A program made the position numbers and the translations under genes. A DNA stretch of 64,000 bases, taken from NCBI RefSeq assembly GCF_900116195.1, contig NZ_FOZW01000016.1, positions 48,385 to 112,384 of the forward strand, in the 5' to 3' direction. This document shows positions 1 to 8,185 of this stretch, piece after piece (position 1 is the stretch's first letter; every line of letters starts with the position of its first letter). The DNA comes from Alloyangia pacifica. GTDB taxonomy: Bacteria; Pseudomonadota; Alphaproteobacteria; Rhodobacterales; Rhodobacteraceae. The notes under the pieces were generated by a model. That model was not told where the DNA came from. It saw nothing but the letters and a program-made list of their open reading frames with translations, and made no database searches.

Positions 1-476
1 GAGATGCCGCCCGAGAAGTCACGCTCGGCGAAGCGGCGGGTCACCCGTACGAAGCGTGCGGGCTCGCCGTTCAGCCGGGCATCGAAGAACTCCGGCGCGA
101 CGCCACCGCTGCGTCGCGCGGGCGGGGCGATGTCGGTCTCGTCGAGCCCGGTGATCAGCCTGCCCCTCGGGCCGCGCACCGAATAGTGGATGCGGTCGTC
201 GGGTGCCTGCGCCAGCAACTCGAAGGCCGAAACCGGCAGGTCGACGAGGGGCCGCCCGTTCTGGATGCGGATCGAGCCGGCGATGTCCTGCGCCGCGCCC
301 AGCAGGATGCGGTCATAGGATTGCCGCGCCGCGAGCCGTCCGTTGTAGAGCGTCGAGCCGGCCACCAGCAGCCCGCCTGCGAGCAGGATCAGCAGCACCG
401 CCTTGAGCACCCGCGCCGCGAGGCTCGAGGGCAGGCGGGTCGGTCGGCGGGGCGGCAGCGGCGGGCTGTCAGTCAT
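1..476 (-). CDS. tctE: Sensor histidine kinase, TctE-like (N-terminal part, cut by window edge)
   Basis: This is the amino-terminal part of a membrane sensor kinase; the kinase core lies beyond the left edge. The start at 476 overlaps the stop of the upstream response regulator by 8 nt, so the two are translationally coupled. The visible protein begins MTDSPPLPPRRP, has one strong transmembrane stretch at about residues 22-43, and then a periplasmic sensor part containing SYDRILLGAAQDIAGSI and DDRIHYSVRG. This layout matches the TctE/QseC-type kinases with a DUF-like periplasmic N-domain. With the divergent tctCBA transporter nearby, it probably senses the transported carboxylate or controls its uptake genes (inference). 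Histidine phosphorylation and ATPase motifs cannot be checked here. Confidence 0.85.
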   Translation of the reverse strand, partial: MTDSPPLPPRRPTRLPSSLAARVLKAVLLILLAGGLLVAGSTLYNGRLAARQSYDRILLGAAQDIAGSIRIQNGRPLVDLPVSAFELLAQAPDDRIHYSVRGPRGRLITGLDETDIAPPARRSGGVAPEFFDARLNGEPARFVRVTRRFAERDFSGGI

Positions 477-1140
477 CGAGGCCGATCCGGTAGCCGATGC
501 CACGCTGGGTGGCGATGCTCACGCCACTGCCGGCGAGCTTCTTGCGCAGCCGGGCGACGTAGAGCTCGATGGCGTTCACCCCCACGTCGGCGTCGCCGAA
601 CCCGTACAGGGAATCGTAGAGCCGGGTCTTGCTCAGGAAGTTCCCCTGATGGCGCAGCAGGACGCCGAGCAGCGCCGCCTCGCGCGCGGTGAGGTCGAGC
701 CGCGTGCCGTTCAGTGTGGCGCTCTGCCCGGCGGGGGAGAAGGCGAGCGGGCCGAGCACGGTCTCGGCCCCCTTCTGCTCGGCCTCGCGGCGGATCAGGG
801 CGCGCAGCCGTGCCTCGAGTTCGCGCTGGTCGAAGGGCTTGCCGAGATAGTCGTCGGCGCCGAGGTCGAGCGCGCTTACCCGGTCATCGACCGAGATCAG
901 CGCGGTAAGCATCAGCACCGGGGTACGCGCCCCCGAGGCGCGCAGCTCGCGCAGGAAGCGCAGGCCGGAGCCGTCGGGCAAGTTGATGTCGAGTACTATG
1001 GCGTCATAGCCCTGCACCGCGAGGAAATCCCGGGCGGCCTCGAGGCAGTCCGCGACGTCGCAGACGATGCCGGTTTGCGCCAGCCGCGCGGCGACACCCT
1101 CGGCCAGATCGCTGGCATCCTCCACCATCAGGACACGCAT
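469..1140 (-). CDS. tctD: OmpR-family response regulator, TctD-like
   Basis: A 223-residue two-component response regulator. The receiver domain occupies about residues 1-115, with the acidic pocket VEDAS near residue 7, the phospho-acceptor Asp51 in VLDINLPDGSG, and the conserved Lys in GKPF near residue 101. The C-terminal half is an OmpR-type winged helix ending in the RKKL and QRGIGYRI signature. It is first in an operon with the overlapping sensor kinase and is divergent from tctC across about 195 bp, the usual arrangement for TctD regulators of tripartite tricarboxylate transporters. The expected role is phosphorylation-dependent activation of tctCBA; the regulated ligand is not shown by the sequence. 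Confidence 0.93.
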   Translation of the reverse strand: MRVLMVEDASDLAEGVAARLAQTGIVCDVADCLEAARDFLAVQGYDAIVLDINLPDGSGLRFLRELRASGARTPVLMLTALISVDDRVSALDLGADDYLGKPFDQRELEARLRALIRREAEQKGAETVLGPLAFSPAGQSATLNGTRLDLTAREAALLGVLLRHQGNFLSKTRLYDSLYGFGDADVGVNAIELYVARLRKKLAGSGVSIATQRGIGYRIGLDD

Positions 1141-1334
1141 GGCACTCGTACCTTTCTCTGGCTTACGAAGCGTCCGCTTGCGCTAACAGGACTCTGACAG
1201 GTTCGCGACAGCTTCGTGGCTTAGAGACACGTCTTAACCCGCAACCGGGGAGGCTGCAAAGCGCAGTCGGGTTTCGCGGGGAGACGACGGCGCCGGCGCG
1301 TATCGGTTCGGTGGCCGAGCATGAGGAGGATACC

Positions 1335-2324
1335 ATGTTTATCAATGCAACCCGCGGCCTGATCGCCGCGACCGTTCTTGGCGTCTCGGCCGTTGCCGCG
1401 CAGGCCCAGGACTTCACTCCCGAGAACCCCGAGTGCATCGCGCCTGCCAACCCCGGCGGCGGCTGGGACTTCACCTGCCGCCAGGTCGGCAAGGAGCTGC
1501 AGGACCTTGGTCTGATCGACAAGACCATGCAGGTCGTCAACGTGGCCGGCGGCGGCGGCGGCGTGGCCTTTGCCGAGGTGGTCAACAAGCGCGCGGACGA
1601 CAACGATCTGATCGTCGCCGCGAGCTCGGCCACCGCAACCCGGCTTGCGCAGGGCGCCTACCCGGGCAACACCACCGACCAGGTGCGCTGGGTTGCCTCG
1701 ATCGGGGCCGACTATGGCGTGATCGCGGTGTCGGCCGACAGCGAGATCGAGACGCTGCCGCAGCTGCTTGACATGATCAAGGCGGACCCGCGCTCGGTCT
1801 CCGTGGCCGGCGGCTCGGCCGTGGGCGGCTGGGACCACCTGAAGGTGCTGATCGCGGCTTCGGCCTACGGCGTCGAGGACGTGCGCAAGGTCAAATACGT
1901 CGCCTTCGATGGCGGCGGCGAGGCTGTGACGCAGCTGCTCGCGGGCTCGGTGCAGGCCTTCACCGGCGACGCATCGGAAGCCAAGGGCTTCGTCGACTCG
2001 GGCGACATCAAGGTGATCGCGGTGCTCGCACCCGAGCGTCTGGAAGGCGATTTCGCCGACTTCCCGACCGCCAAGGAACAGGGCGTCGACGCCATCGGCG
2101 CCAACTGGCGCGGCTTCTACGCCCCCGCCGGCATGAGCGACGCGGCCTATGACGCATGGGCGGCGAAGATCGGCGAACTCTACGCCTCGGACGAGTGGCA
2201 GGAAATCATGGCCAACAACGGCCTTGCCCCGCTTGATCTGCAAGGCGCCGAGTTCGAGCAGTTCGTCACCGACAGCGTGAGCGAGATCCAGAACATCTCG
2301 CGCGAGATCGGCATCATCAAGTGA
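1335..2324 (+). CDS. tctC: Tripartite tricarboxylate transporter substrate-binding protein
   Basis: A periplasmic solute-binding protein of the TctC (Bug) family, about 329 residues. I chose the ATG at 1335 because a strong ribosome site (GAGGAGGA) sits just upstream and the resulting N-terminus MFINATRGLIAATVLG is a normal Sec signal, cleaved after AQAQ. The mature part shows the family pattern: NPGGGWDFTCR near the start (the glycine-rich loop that contacts the carboxylate), GGGVAFAEVVN, and the hinge region with GGSAVGGWDH. It captures a carboxylate for the TctAB membrane partners encoded next; the exact substrate (citrate, tartrate or another) cannot be read from the sequence. A strong hairpin follows the stop and separates this highly expressed subunit from the membrane genes. 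Confidence 0.93.
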   Translation: MFINATRGLIAATVLGVSAVAAQAQDFTPENPECIAPANPGGGWDFTCRQVGKELQDLGLIDKTMQVVNVAGGGGGVAFAEVVNKRADDNDLIVAASSATATRLAQGAYPGNTTDQVRWVASIGADYGVIAVSADSEIETLPQLLDMIKADPRSVSVAGGSAVGGWDHLKVLIAASAYGVEDVRKVKYVAFDGGGEAVTQLLAGSVQAFTGDASEAKGFVDSGDIKVIAVLAPERLEGDFADFPTAKEQGVDAIGANWRGFYAPAGMSDAAYDAWAAKIGELYASDEWQEIMANNGLAPLDLQGAEFEQFVTDSVSEIQNISREIGIIK

Positions 2325-2343
2325 CCTGATCCCACGCAATGCT

Positions 2344-2375
2344 CGGCGGGCCCCTGTCACTCCGGGGGCCCGCCG
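2344..2375 (+). terminator. GC-rich hairpin between tctC and tctB
   Basis: An inverted repeat with arms CGGCGGGCCCC and GGGGGCCCGCCG around a 9-nt loop lies between the stop of tctC and the start of tctB. There is no strong U tract, so it more likely acts as a partial terminator or 3' mRNA stabiliser that raises the binding protein over the permease. Confidence 0.7.
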
Positions 2376-2413
2376 TCCAATTCTACCTTTCCACTCAAAT
2401 TCCGGGGGACACC

Positions 2414-2845
2414 ATGAGTGACCGCATCTTCGGCCTCTTCGGCCTGGCGCTCGCCATCTTCTTCGCCTGGGCGGCCCTGCAGATCGAGGAAAGCTTCCTC
2501 TCTGACGAGGTCGGTCCCAAGGCCTTCCCGCTGATCATCGCCACCATTCTCGGCATTTCGTCGATCTTCATCGCGCTCAAGCCCGATGCCGAGCCGGTGT
2601 GGCCCTCGCTGGGCCGGCTGGTCGAGATCCTCGCCGCGATCGTGGTGATGATCCTCTACGCGCAATTCCTGCCCGTCGCGGGCTTCGTGATCGCCACCGC
2701 CGTGGCGGCGAGCTACCTCACCTGGCGGCTCGGCAGCCCGGCGCTCTCGTCGCTGCTGATCGGCGTGCTGACCTCGGTCGGCATCTACGTGATCTTCCAT
2801 CTTGTGCTGGGGCTGTCGCTGGCCCGTGGCCCGCTGGGTTTCTGA
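2414..2845 (+). CDS. tctB: Tripartite tricarboxylate transporter small membrane subunit
   Basis: A 143-residue integral membrane protein of the TctB family. The start at 2414 (MSDRIFGLFGLALAIFF) follows GGGGG just upstream and puts four hydrophobic segments in the protein: around residues 5-20, 40-56, 70-95 and 110-135. It is the small subunit of the three-component, ion-driven carboxylate importer and is thought to help assemble or couple the large TctA subunit. The order tctC-tctB-tctA is the standard one for the family, and the tctA start follows 13 nt after this stop. TctB proteins have low sequence conservation, so the call rests on length, membrane topology and context. Confidence 0.9.
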   Translation: MSDRIFGLFGLALAIFFAWAALQIEESFLSDEVGPKAFPLIIATILGISSIFIALKPDAEPVWPSLGRLVEILAAIVVMILYAQFLPVAGFVIATAVAASYLTWRLGSPALSSLLIGVLTSVGIYVIFHLVLGLSLARGPLGF

Positions 2846-2858
2846 GGAGGAGGCCACC

Positions 2859-4397
2859 ATGGACGTTCTTGCCAACCTCGGAGACGGTTTCGCCGTCGCC
2901 TTCACACTGCAGAACCTCGGCCTCGCGCTGCTGGGCTGCTTTCTCGGCACCATCATGGGCGCGCTGCCGGGCCTCGGCCCGTCCAACGGCGTCGCCATCC
3001 TGATCCCGCTGGCCTTCACGCTGGGCCTCGGGCCGACGCCGTCGCTGATCCTGCTGACCTCGGTCTACTATGGCGCGATGTACGGCGGCCGGATCAGCTC
3101 GATCCTGCTCGGCATTCCCGGTGACGAGCCGGCGATGATGACCGTGCTCGACGGCCACCCGATGGCCAAGAAGGGCATGGCCGGCGAGGCGCTCTCGCTC
3201 TCGGGCATCGCCTCGTTCGTCGGTGCCTTCATCGCCACCTGGGGCCTGATCCTGCTGGCACCGCAGCTGGTGAAGATCGCGCTGCTGTTCGGCCCGGCGG
3301 AATATTTCGCGCTCTTCGCGCTGGCCTTCGCGACGCTGGGCGGGGTCTCCTCGACCAACCAGGCGAAATCGGCCTTTGCCGCGATGCTCGGCCTCGGCCT
3401 CGCGATGATCGGCGTCGACACCCAGACCGGCGTGCCGCGCTTCACCTTCGGCGAGGTGCACCTCTACGATGGTCTCGACTTCCTCGTCGCCATCGTCGGC
3501 CTCTTCGCGCTGTCGGAAGTCTTCATCTTCCTCGAGCACCGTCACGGCGGCTCGGACGCCAACTCGGGCCAGCTCAAGCTCGGCCGGCTGACCCCGCCGC
3601 TGTCGATGATCAAGCAGTGCACGCCGACCATGCTGCGCACCTCGATCCTCGGCTTCATCGCCGGTGTGCTGCCGGGCGCGGGCGCCTCGCTGGGCTCGTT
3701 CATCTCCTACTCGATGGAGAAGCGCCTGGTGGACAAGGAAGGCACCTTCGGCAAGGGCGATCCGCGCGGTGTCGCGGCCCCCGAGGCGGGCAACAACGCT
3801 GCTGCCGGCGGCGCACTGGTGCCGATGCTGGCGCTCGGCGTTCCCGGCTCGGGCACCACGGCGGTGCTGCTGGCGGTGCTGCTGTCGCTCAACATCACCC
3901 CCGGCCCGCTGCTTTTTGCCCAGAACCCCGACGTGGTCTGGGGCCTGATCGCCGCGCTCTTCATCGCCAACTTCATGCTGCTGGCGCTGAACATCCCGAT
4001 GGTCGGCATCTTCACCCGCGTGCTGATGGTGCCGCCGCGCATCCTCATGCCGATCGTGGCAATGGTCAGCTTTGTCGGCATCTACGGCATCTCGGGCTCG
4101 AGCTTCGACCTGCTGGTGATGATCGGCTTCGGCGTGATGGGCTGGGCGCTGCGCAAGCTCGACGTGCCGCTGGTGCCGATCATCCTCGGCACGCTGCTCG
4201 GCAACACCATGGAGAACAACCTGCGCCGCGCGATCACCATCGACAACGGCGACTGGTTCACCCTCGTCGATAGCCCGCTGGCGCTGACGCTCTGGGCGAT
4301 CGCCATCATCGGCTTCGTCATGCCGCTGATCGTCGGCCGCCTGGTGCGCAGCAAGATGCATGAGCGCGGCGACGAGGAAGGCTCGATCACCGACTGA
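2859..4397 (+). CDS. tctA: Tripartite tricarboxylate transporter large membrane subunit
   Basis: A 512-residue polytopic membrane protein (about 11-12 hydrophobic segments) of the TctA family, the transport channel of the system. Diagnostic stretches are GALPGLGPSNGVAILIPL near residue 35, YGGRISSILLGIPG near residue 75, and the second-half repeat GVLPGAGASLGSFISY near residue 270 with PEAGNNAAAGGALVPML after it. These two glycine/proline loops form the pseudo-symmetric transport core of the family. The start at 2859 follows a GAGGAGGAGG ribosome site that overlaps the tctB stop. It is the last gene of tctCBA and is followed by a hairpin at 4431. Confidence 0.95.
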   Translation: MDVLANLGDGFAVAFTLQNLGLALLGCFLGTIMGALPGLGPSNGVAILIPLAFTLGLGPTPSLILLTSVYYGAMYGGRISSILLGIPGDEPAMMTVLDGHPMAKKGMAGEALSLSGIASFVGAFIATWGLILLAPQLVKIALLFGPAEYFALFALAFATLGGVSSTNQAKSAFAAMLGLGLAMIGVDTQTGVPRFTFGEVHLYDGLDFLVAIVGLFALSEVFIFLEHRHGGSDANSGQLKLGRLTPPLSMIKQCTPTMLRTSILGFIAGVLPGAGASLGSFISYSMEKRLVDKEGTFGKGDPRGVAAPEAGNNAAAGGALVPMLALGVPGSGTTAVLLAVLLSLNITPGPLLFAQNPDVVWGLIAALFIANFMLLALNIPMVGIFTRVLMVPPRILMPIVAMVSFVGIYGISGSSFDLLVMIGFGVMGWALRKLDVPLVPIILGTLLGNTMENNLRRAITIDNGDWFTLVDSPLALTLWAIAIIGFVMPLIVGRLVRSKMHERGDEEGSITD

Positions 4398-4430
4398 TCC
4401 AGCCTGTACCAAGAAGCTTGCCAGCACAGC

Positions 4431-4454
4431 GCCGGCCCGTTGCCACGGGCCGGC
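4431..4454 (+). terminator. Terminator-like hairpin after tctA
   Basis: Perfect 10-bp arms GCCGGCCCGT and ACGGGCCGGC with a 4-nt TGCC loop, followed by CTTTCC, lie 33 nt past the tctA stop. The position and stem support a rho-independent terminator, although the T tract is short. Confidence 0.75.
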
Positions 4455-4595
4455 GCTTTCCGTTTCGGCACCGGCACCGGGAATGCCGCGGCGCAGCGTC
4501 AAATGCTGCTGCTGCGAAGGCGGTGTCGAAAATTAAAATGCGGCATTGTGTCGCCACGGATCCGTGATAGCGTTGATTCCTAGGGAGGAACTATC

Positions 4596-4772
4596 ATGCA
4601 TCTTTTTCTGGTTGGCTTGGGCATTGGCCTTCTCATCATGTCTCCGGTGATCGCGCTGATCCTGTTCGCGGGAATTGTCACCCGCAAGGAGGAGCGCCGC
4701 ACGCCGCCCTCAGGCGGAGCCCGGGCGCGGGTGAACCTGCCGGGATTCGCGGCGCGCTACGCCAAGCCCTGA
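4596..4772 (+). CDS. Small single-pass membrane protein, unknown function
   Basis: A 58-residue frame with its own strong ribosome site (AGGGAGGAA, ending 5 nt before the ATG). Residues 2-27 are almost purely hydrophobic (LFLVGLGIGLLIMSPVIALI), followed by a short basic and proline-rich cytoplasmic tail with RKEERR, ending in AKP. It stands alone between two hairpins (4431 and 4793), so it is probably a monocistronic unit. I do not recognise a family. Support comes from the ribosome site, the membrane segment with a positively charged border, and the terminator placed just after its stop. Confidence 0.6.
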   Translation: MHLFLVGLGIGLLIMSPVIALILFAGIVTRKEERRTPPSGGARARVNLPGFAARYAKP

Positions 4773-4792
4773 TCCCTGAACCTCAGACACAC

Positions 4793-4824
4793 AAAGGCCG
4801 GGCGCATGGTGCTGCCCGGCCTTT
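4793..4824. terminator. Bidirectional terminator hairpin
   Basis: Arms AAAGGCCGGGC and GCCCGGCCTTT flank a 10-nt loop, with T-rich sequence on the plus side (TTTCATTGTTTT). It sits between the small membrane gene and the convergent siderophore-interacting gene, so it can end transcripts from both sides. Confidence 0.85.
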
Positions 4825-4851
4825 CATTGTTTTCACGGAGGGTGGGGACGC

Positions 4852-5598
4852 TCAGTCCAGAGCCTTGTCGCTGCTGCCCGCGTCGCCCTTCACCCAGTAG
4901 CCGGCCGCCTTCAGCCAATGCGCGGGATGGCCGCGATCGTTCAGGAAATGCAGCTTCAGCGCGCGGGCGACCTGCGCCTCGGCGGCAATCCAGACAAAGC
5001 CATTGCCCTCGGGCAGGGTGAGCGCGCGGGCGGCCTCGAGCAGGGTCTCCGCCTCATGCGCCTGCGACACCGGGCGGTGCAGCCAGTGCGTTTTCTGGGT
5101 GGCGGCGCTGTCGAAACGCTGCTCGTCCTCGGGTCCCGGCACCGCGGCGAGGGTGATCGCGGTGACGCCCTCGGGGAGCTCCTCGATGCGGCGGCCGATG
5201 GCGGGCAGGGCGGTCTCGTCGCCGATCAGCAGGTACCAGTCGAACACCGGCGCAATCACCGCCGAGCCGCGCGGCCCGCCGATGTTGAGCGTGTCACCGG
5301 GCGCGGCGGTTTCCGCCCAGGCAGTGGCGGGGCCGGCCTGGTGGATGGCGAAGTCGAGCACCAGCGTGCGCGCCTCGAGGTCGAAGGCGCGGGGCGTGTA
5401 CTCGCGGGCCACCGGCGCCTCGGCCCCGGTGTCGAGGAAGAGCTTGATGTGGTCATCCGCGCCGAGGCTGGCGAAATCGGCCAGCGACTCGTCCTCGAGG
5501 GTGATGCGGATCATGTTCGGGGTGAGCCGTTCGGTCTCGCGCACCGTCAGGGTACGGCGCTTCAGCTCGTGCTTGTGTCGTGTGATGACGCTTTCCAT
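4852..5598 (-). CDS. Siderophore-interacting protein / ferric-siderophore reductase (YqjH-like)
   Basis: A roughly 248-residue flavoprotein of the siderophore-interacting protein family. FAD-binding domain: the RxYT motif at residues 65-68 (REYTPR). NAD(P)-binding half: GGPRG at 107-111 and the GDETALPAI signature at 126-134. These enzymes use NAD(P)H and FAD to reduce ferric siderophores in the cytoplasm and release iron. The ATG at 5598 is preferred because AAGGA lies just upstream; a second in-frame ATG at 5613 has no such site. It follows the PadR-type repressor gene by 15 nt. In E. coli the homologous pair yqjI/yqjH forms a metal-responsive repressor-reductase unit. Confidence 0.9.
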   Translation of the reverse strand: MESVITRHKHELKRRTLTVRETERLTPNMIRITLEDESLADFASLGADDHIKLFLDTGAEAPVAREYTPRAFDLEARTLVLDFAIHQAGPATAWAETAAPGDTLNIGGPRGSAVIAPVFDWYLLIGDETALPAIGRRIEELPEGVTAITLAAVPGPEDEQRFDSAATQKTHWLHRPVSQAHEAETLLEAARALTLPEGNGFVWIAAEAQVARALKLHFLNDRGHPAHWLKAAGYWVKGDAGSSDKALD

Positions 5599-5613
5599 GG
5601 GAAGTCCTTGCAA

Positions 5614-6135
5614 TCAGCTGTCTTCGGAGGGCGCATCGGGCGTGTCGCCTGCGATGTCCCGGGCGGTGTCTCGTAGCTGCGCGGCAAGCGTGGCGATGAG
5701 GGTCTCGTCAGCGCCCTCCGCCGCCATCCGGCGGCGCAGGGCCAGTTTGATCTCGTCCATGGCGGCAACGATCTCCTTCGGCGCGTTGCCCCGGTGCCAG
5801 ACCGGGGGCTTGCGGGTCAGAAGATCGTCGGCGGCAGCGCGGTTGGCTTGCAGAAAGGCAGCCCCCTCGGGGGTGAGCCGGGCGCGCTTGCGGCCGCTGT
5901 CGTCGGGCTCGACACGCGCGTAGCCCATGTCTTCCAGCCAGGACAGCGTAGGGTAGATCACGCCGGGGCTGGGGGTATAGGCGCCCTCGAAGCGTTCCTC
6001 GATGGCCTTGATCAACTCGTAGCCGTGGCGCGGCTGCTCGGCGATCATCGACAGGATGAGCAGGCGCAGCTCGCCGTATTCGAAGAGGCGCTTGTGCCGC
6101 TTGCCGCCGCCATGCCCGTCCTTGCCGTGTCGCAT
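5614..6135 (-). CDS. PadR-family metal-responsive repressor (YqjI-like)
   Basis: A roughly 173-residue PadR regulator. The winged helix spans about residues 18-95 and contains YGELRLLILSMI, RHGYELIKAIEE and YTPSPGVIYPTLSWLED, a close match to E. coli YqjI. The N-terminus before the helix domain is short and rich in His, Gly and Lys (RHGKDGHGGGKRHKR), a reduced form of the metal-binding extension of YqjI. The ATG at 6135 has AAGG six bases upstream; an ATG at 6141 is also possible. It is co-transcribed with the downstream ferric-siderophore reductase and probably represses its own operon through the palindrome at 6158. Iron or nickel sensing is inferred from YqjI, not shown. Confidence 0.88.
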   Translation of the reverse strand: MRHGKDGHGGGKRHKRLFEYGELRLLILSMIAEQPRHGYELIKAIEERFEGAYTPSPGVIYPTLSWLEDMGYARVEPDDSGRKRARLTPEGAAFLQANRAAADDLLTRKPPVWHRGNAPKEIVAAMDEIKLALRRRMAAEGADETLIATLAAQLRDTARDIAGDTPDAPSEDS

Positions 6136-6157
6136 GCCCATCCTTCGGGGAAATTTT

Positions 6158-6184
6158 CGATATATCGTAAGATAAGATATATCG
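6158..6184. promoter_or_regulatory. Palindromic operator for the PadR regulator
   Basis: Perfect 9-bp arms CGATATATC and GATATATCG separated by GTAAGATAA lie 22 bp upstream of the padR start. Long palindromes of this kind centred in the promoter of a padR gene are the usual autoregulatory sites. The AT-rich arms stand out sharply against the surrounding GC-rich DNA. Confidence 0.8.
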
Positions 6185-6302
6185 GGAAATGTGCAAGAGG
6201 CCCTGGCGTCACGTCGCGGTGATCAGCCCCGCGCGCCCCGCGTCGAGCCCTGTCATGAAACTGTCACTTCCGGATTGGCGATAATTCAAATATTCATGAA
6301 AT

Positions 6303-7190
6303 ATGGAAAAAGAGATTCCCGACCGCCTCATGACCCTCGGCCACCCGCAGCGGCTGGCGCTGTTCCGGCTGCTAATGCGCCGCTATCCCGACCGCCTGCC
6401 GGCCGGCGAGATCGCCGAGGTGCTGGAGGTGAAGGCCAGCACGCTCTCGACATATCTCGCCGCACTGATGCGCGCCGGGCTGGTCACGCAGGACCGCGCG
6501 GGCACCTCGCTGCTTTACGCGGTCGACATGAAACAGGTGCAGGAGACCTTCGACTACCTGCTGCGCGACTGCTGTCGCGGGCGCCCCGAGATCTGCTCTC
6601 CCAGTCCGTTCTTCGCAACAGAAGGAACAGCCCAGATGATCACCGCCAGCCAAGACCGCACATACAACGTCCTGTTCATCTGCACCGGCAACTCCGCCCG
6701 GTCGATCTTTGCCGAAACGCTGCTCCGCGAGATCGCCGGCGAGCGGTTCAATGTCTATTCGGCGGGGACCAAGCCCAGCTCCGAGCTGAATCCGATCGCG
6801 GTCGAGCTGCTGCGCCAGAAGGGCCATGACATCGCGCCCCTGCGCGCCAAGAACGTCTCTGAATTCTCCGGCGCAGGCGCGCCCGATCTCGATTTCGTCT
6901 TCACCGTCTGCAATCAGGCGGCCAACGAGGAGTGCCCGGCCTGGGACGGTCAGCCGATCTCCGGCCATTGGGGCATGCCGGACCCGGTGAAGGCCACCGG
7001 CACCGAGGCCGAGAAGATGCTCGCCTTCCAGCAGGCCTATGGCGCACTCAAGCACCGGATCGAGGCCTTCGCCGCGCTGCCCATCGCGCAACTCGATCGC
7101 ATTTCGCTGCAGGCGGCGGTGGATGAGATCGCGCAATTCGATACCCCCGAGACCTCTCTGATCAAGACTTCCCCGAAAGAGACCACATGA
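6303..7190 (+). CDS. ArsR-ArsC fusion: arsenic-responsive repressor fused to thioredoxin-type arsenate reductase
   Basis: A 295-residue two-domain protein. Residues 1-95 are an ArsR-type winged helix ([20 protein letters not shown], then [19 protein letters not shown]), with a Cys pair in DCCRG near residue 92 that could bind arsenite. Residues 118-275 are a low-molecular-weight-phosphatase-type arsenate reductase, with catalytic CTGNSARS and the resolving cysteines of CNQAANEEC. It starts a three-gene arsenic operon and overlaps the GAPDH start by 4 nt. No ribosome site precedes the ATG; a -10-like GATAAT at 6280 and an imperfect palindrome centred on CATG at 6295 lie against the start codon, suggesting a very short leader and autorepression (inference). 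Confidence 0.9.
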   Translation: MEKEIPDRLMTLGHPQRLALFRLLMRRYPDRLPAGEIAEVLEVKASTLSTYLAALMRAGLVTQDRAGTSLLYAVDMKQVQETFDYLLRDCCRGRPEICSPSPFFATEGTAQMITASQDRTYNVLFICTGNSARSIFAETLLREIAGERFNVYSAGTKPSSELNPIAVELLRQKGHDIAPLRAKNVSEFSGAGAPDLDFVFTVCNQAANEECPAWDGQPISGHWGMPDPVKATGTEAEKMLAFQQAYGALKHRIEAFAALPIAQLDRISLQAAVDEIAQFDTPETSLIKTSPKETT

Positions 7191-8185
7191 CCACCTATGC
7201 CCTGAACGGCCTCGGCCGCATCGGAAAGCTCGCCCTGAAGCCGCTGCTGGAGAAGGGGGCCGAGATTGCCTGGATCAACGACGCCGTGGGCGATCCGGGA
7301 ATGCACGCGCACCTGCTGGAGTTCGACACGGTGCACGGGCGCTGGGACGCGGAGTTCTCGCATGATGCGCAGAGCGTCACCGTGGACGGCACCCGGCTGC
7401 CCTTCATCGGCACCCGCGATCTTTCGGCACTGCCGCTCGACGGGGTGGACGTGGTGATCGACTGCACCGGCGTCTTCAAGTCCGAGGCGGCGCTCGCCCC
7501 CTATTTCGCGGCGGGGGTGAAGAAGGTGGTCGTTTCGGCCCCGGTGAAGGACGGGCGTACCGCCAACATCGTCTACGGCGTCAACGATGGCACCTACGAT
7601 CCGGCCCGGCATGACATAGTCACGGCGGCCTCCTGTACCACCAACTGCCTCGCGCCGGTGGTCAAGGTGATCCATGAGAACCTTGGCATAAGGCACGGGT
7701 CGATCACGACAATCCACGATGTGACCAACACGCAGACCATCGTCGACCGGCCCGCCAAGGATCTCCGCCGCGCCCGCTCGGCACTGAACTCGCTGATCCC
7801 CACCACCACCGGCTCGGCCACCGCGATCACGCTGATCTACCCCGAGCTGAAGGGGCGGCTGAACGGCCATGCCGTGCGCGTGCCGCTGCTCAACGCCTCG
7901 CTGACCGATTGTGTCTTCGAGCTCGAGCGGGCGACCAGCGCCGAGGAGGTCAACGCGCTCTTCGAGGCGGCCTCAAAGGGCGCGCTGAAGGGCATTCTCG
8001 GCTACGAGGAGCGCCCGCTGGTGTCTTGCGATTACACCAACGACACGCGCAGCGCGATCATCGACGCGCCCTCGACCATGGTGGTGAACGGCACGCAGCT
8101 GAAGGTCTACGCCTGGTACGACAACGAGATGGGCTACGCGCACCGGCTGGTGGACGTGGCGCTGATGGTCGGGGGGCGGCTGTGA
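7187..8185 (+). CDS. ArsJ-associated glyceraldehyde-3-phosphate dehydrogenase
   Basis: A 332-residue type I GAPDH. The NAD-binding part begins [13 protein letters not shown], and the catalytic Cys is in [11 protein letters not shown] near residue 150. The C-terminal region carries the [14 protein letters not shown] motif. In ars operons this enzyme uses arsenate in place of phosphate to make the unstable 1-arseno-3-phosphoglycerate, which ArsJ exports; this is established for gapdh-arsJ pairs. It overlaps the gene before it by 4 nt (ATGA) and the ArsJ gene after it by 4 nt (GTGA), so all three are translationally coupled. The context, not the fold, separates it from the glycolytic paralogue. 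Confidence 0.93.
   Translation: MTTYALNGLGRIGKLALKPLLEKGAEIAWINDAVGDPGMHAHLLEFDTVHGRWDAEFSHDAQSVTVDGTRLPFIGTRDLSALPLDGVDVVIDCTGVFKSEAALAPYFAAGVKKVVVSAPVKDGRTANIVYGVNDGTYDPARHDIVTAASCTTNCLAPVVKVIHENLGIRHGSITTIHDVTNTQTIVDRPAKDLRRARSALNSLIPTTTGSATAITLIYPELKGRLNGHAVRVPLLNASLTDCVFELERATSAEEVNALFEAASKGALKGILGYEERPLVSCDYTNDTRSAIIDAPSTMVVNGTQLKVYAWYDNEMGYAHRLVDVALMVGGRL

Noticed and set aside
2718..4502. Long minus-strand open frame across tctA
   Set aside because: Composition is dominated by His, Arg, Gln and Glu with no motif; the plus strand encodes a clear TctA.
7187..8185. GAPDH as the glycolytic enzyme
   Set aside because: The 4-nt overlaps with ArsR-ArsC and ArsJ show it belongs to the arsenate operon; the housekeeping copy should be elsewhere.
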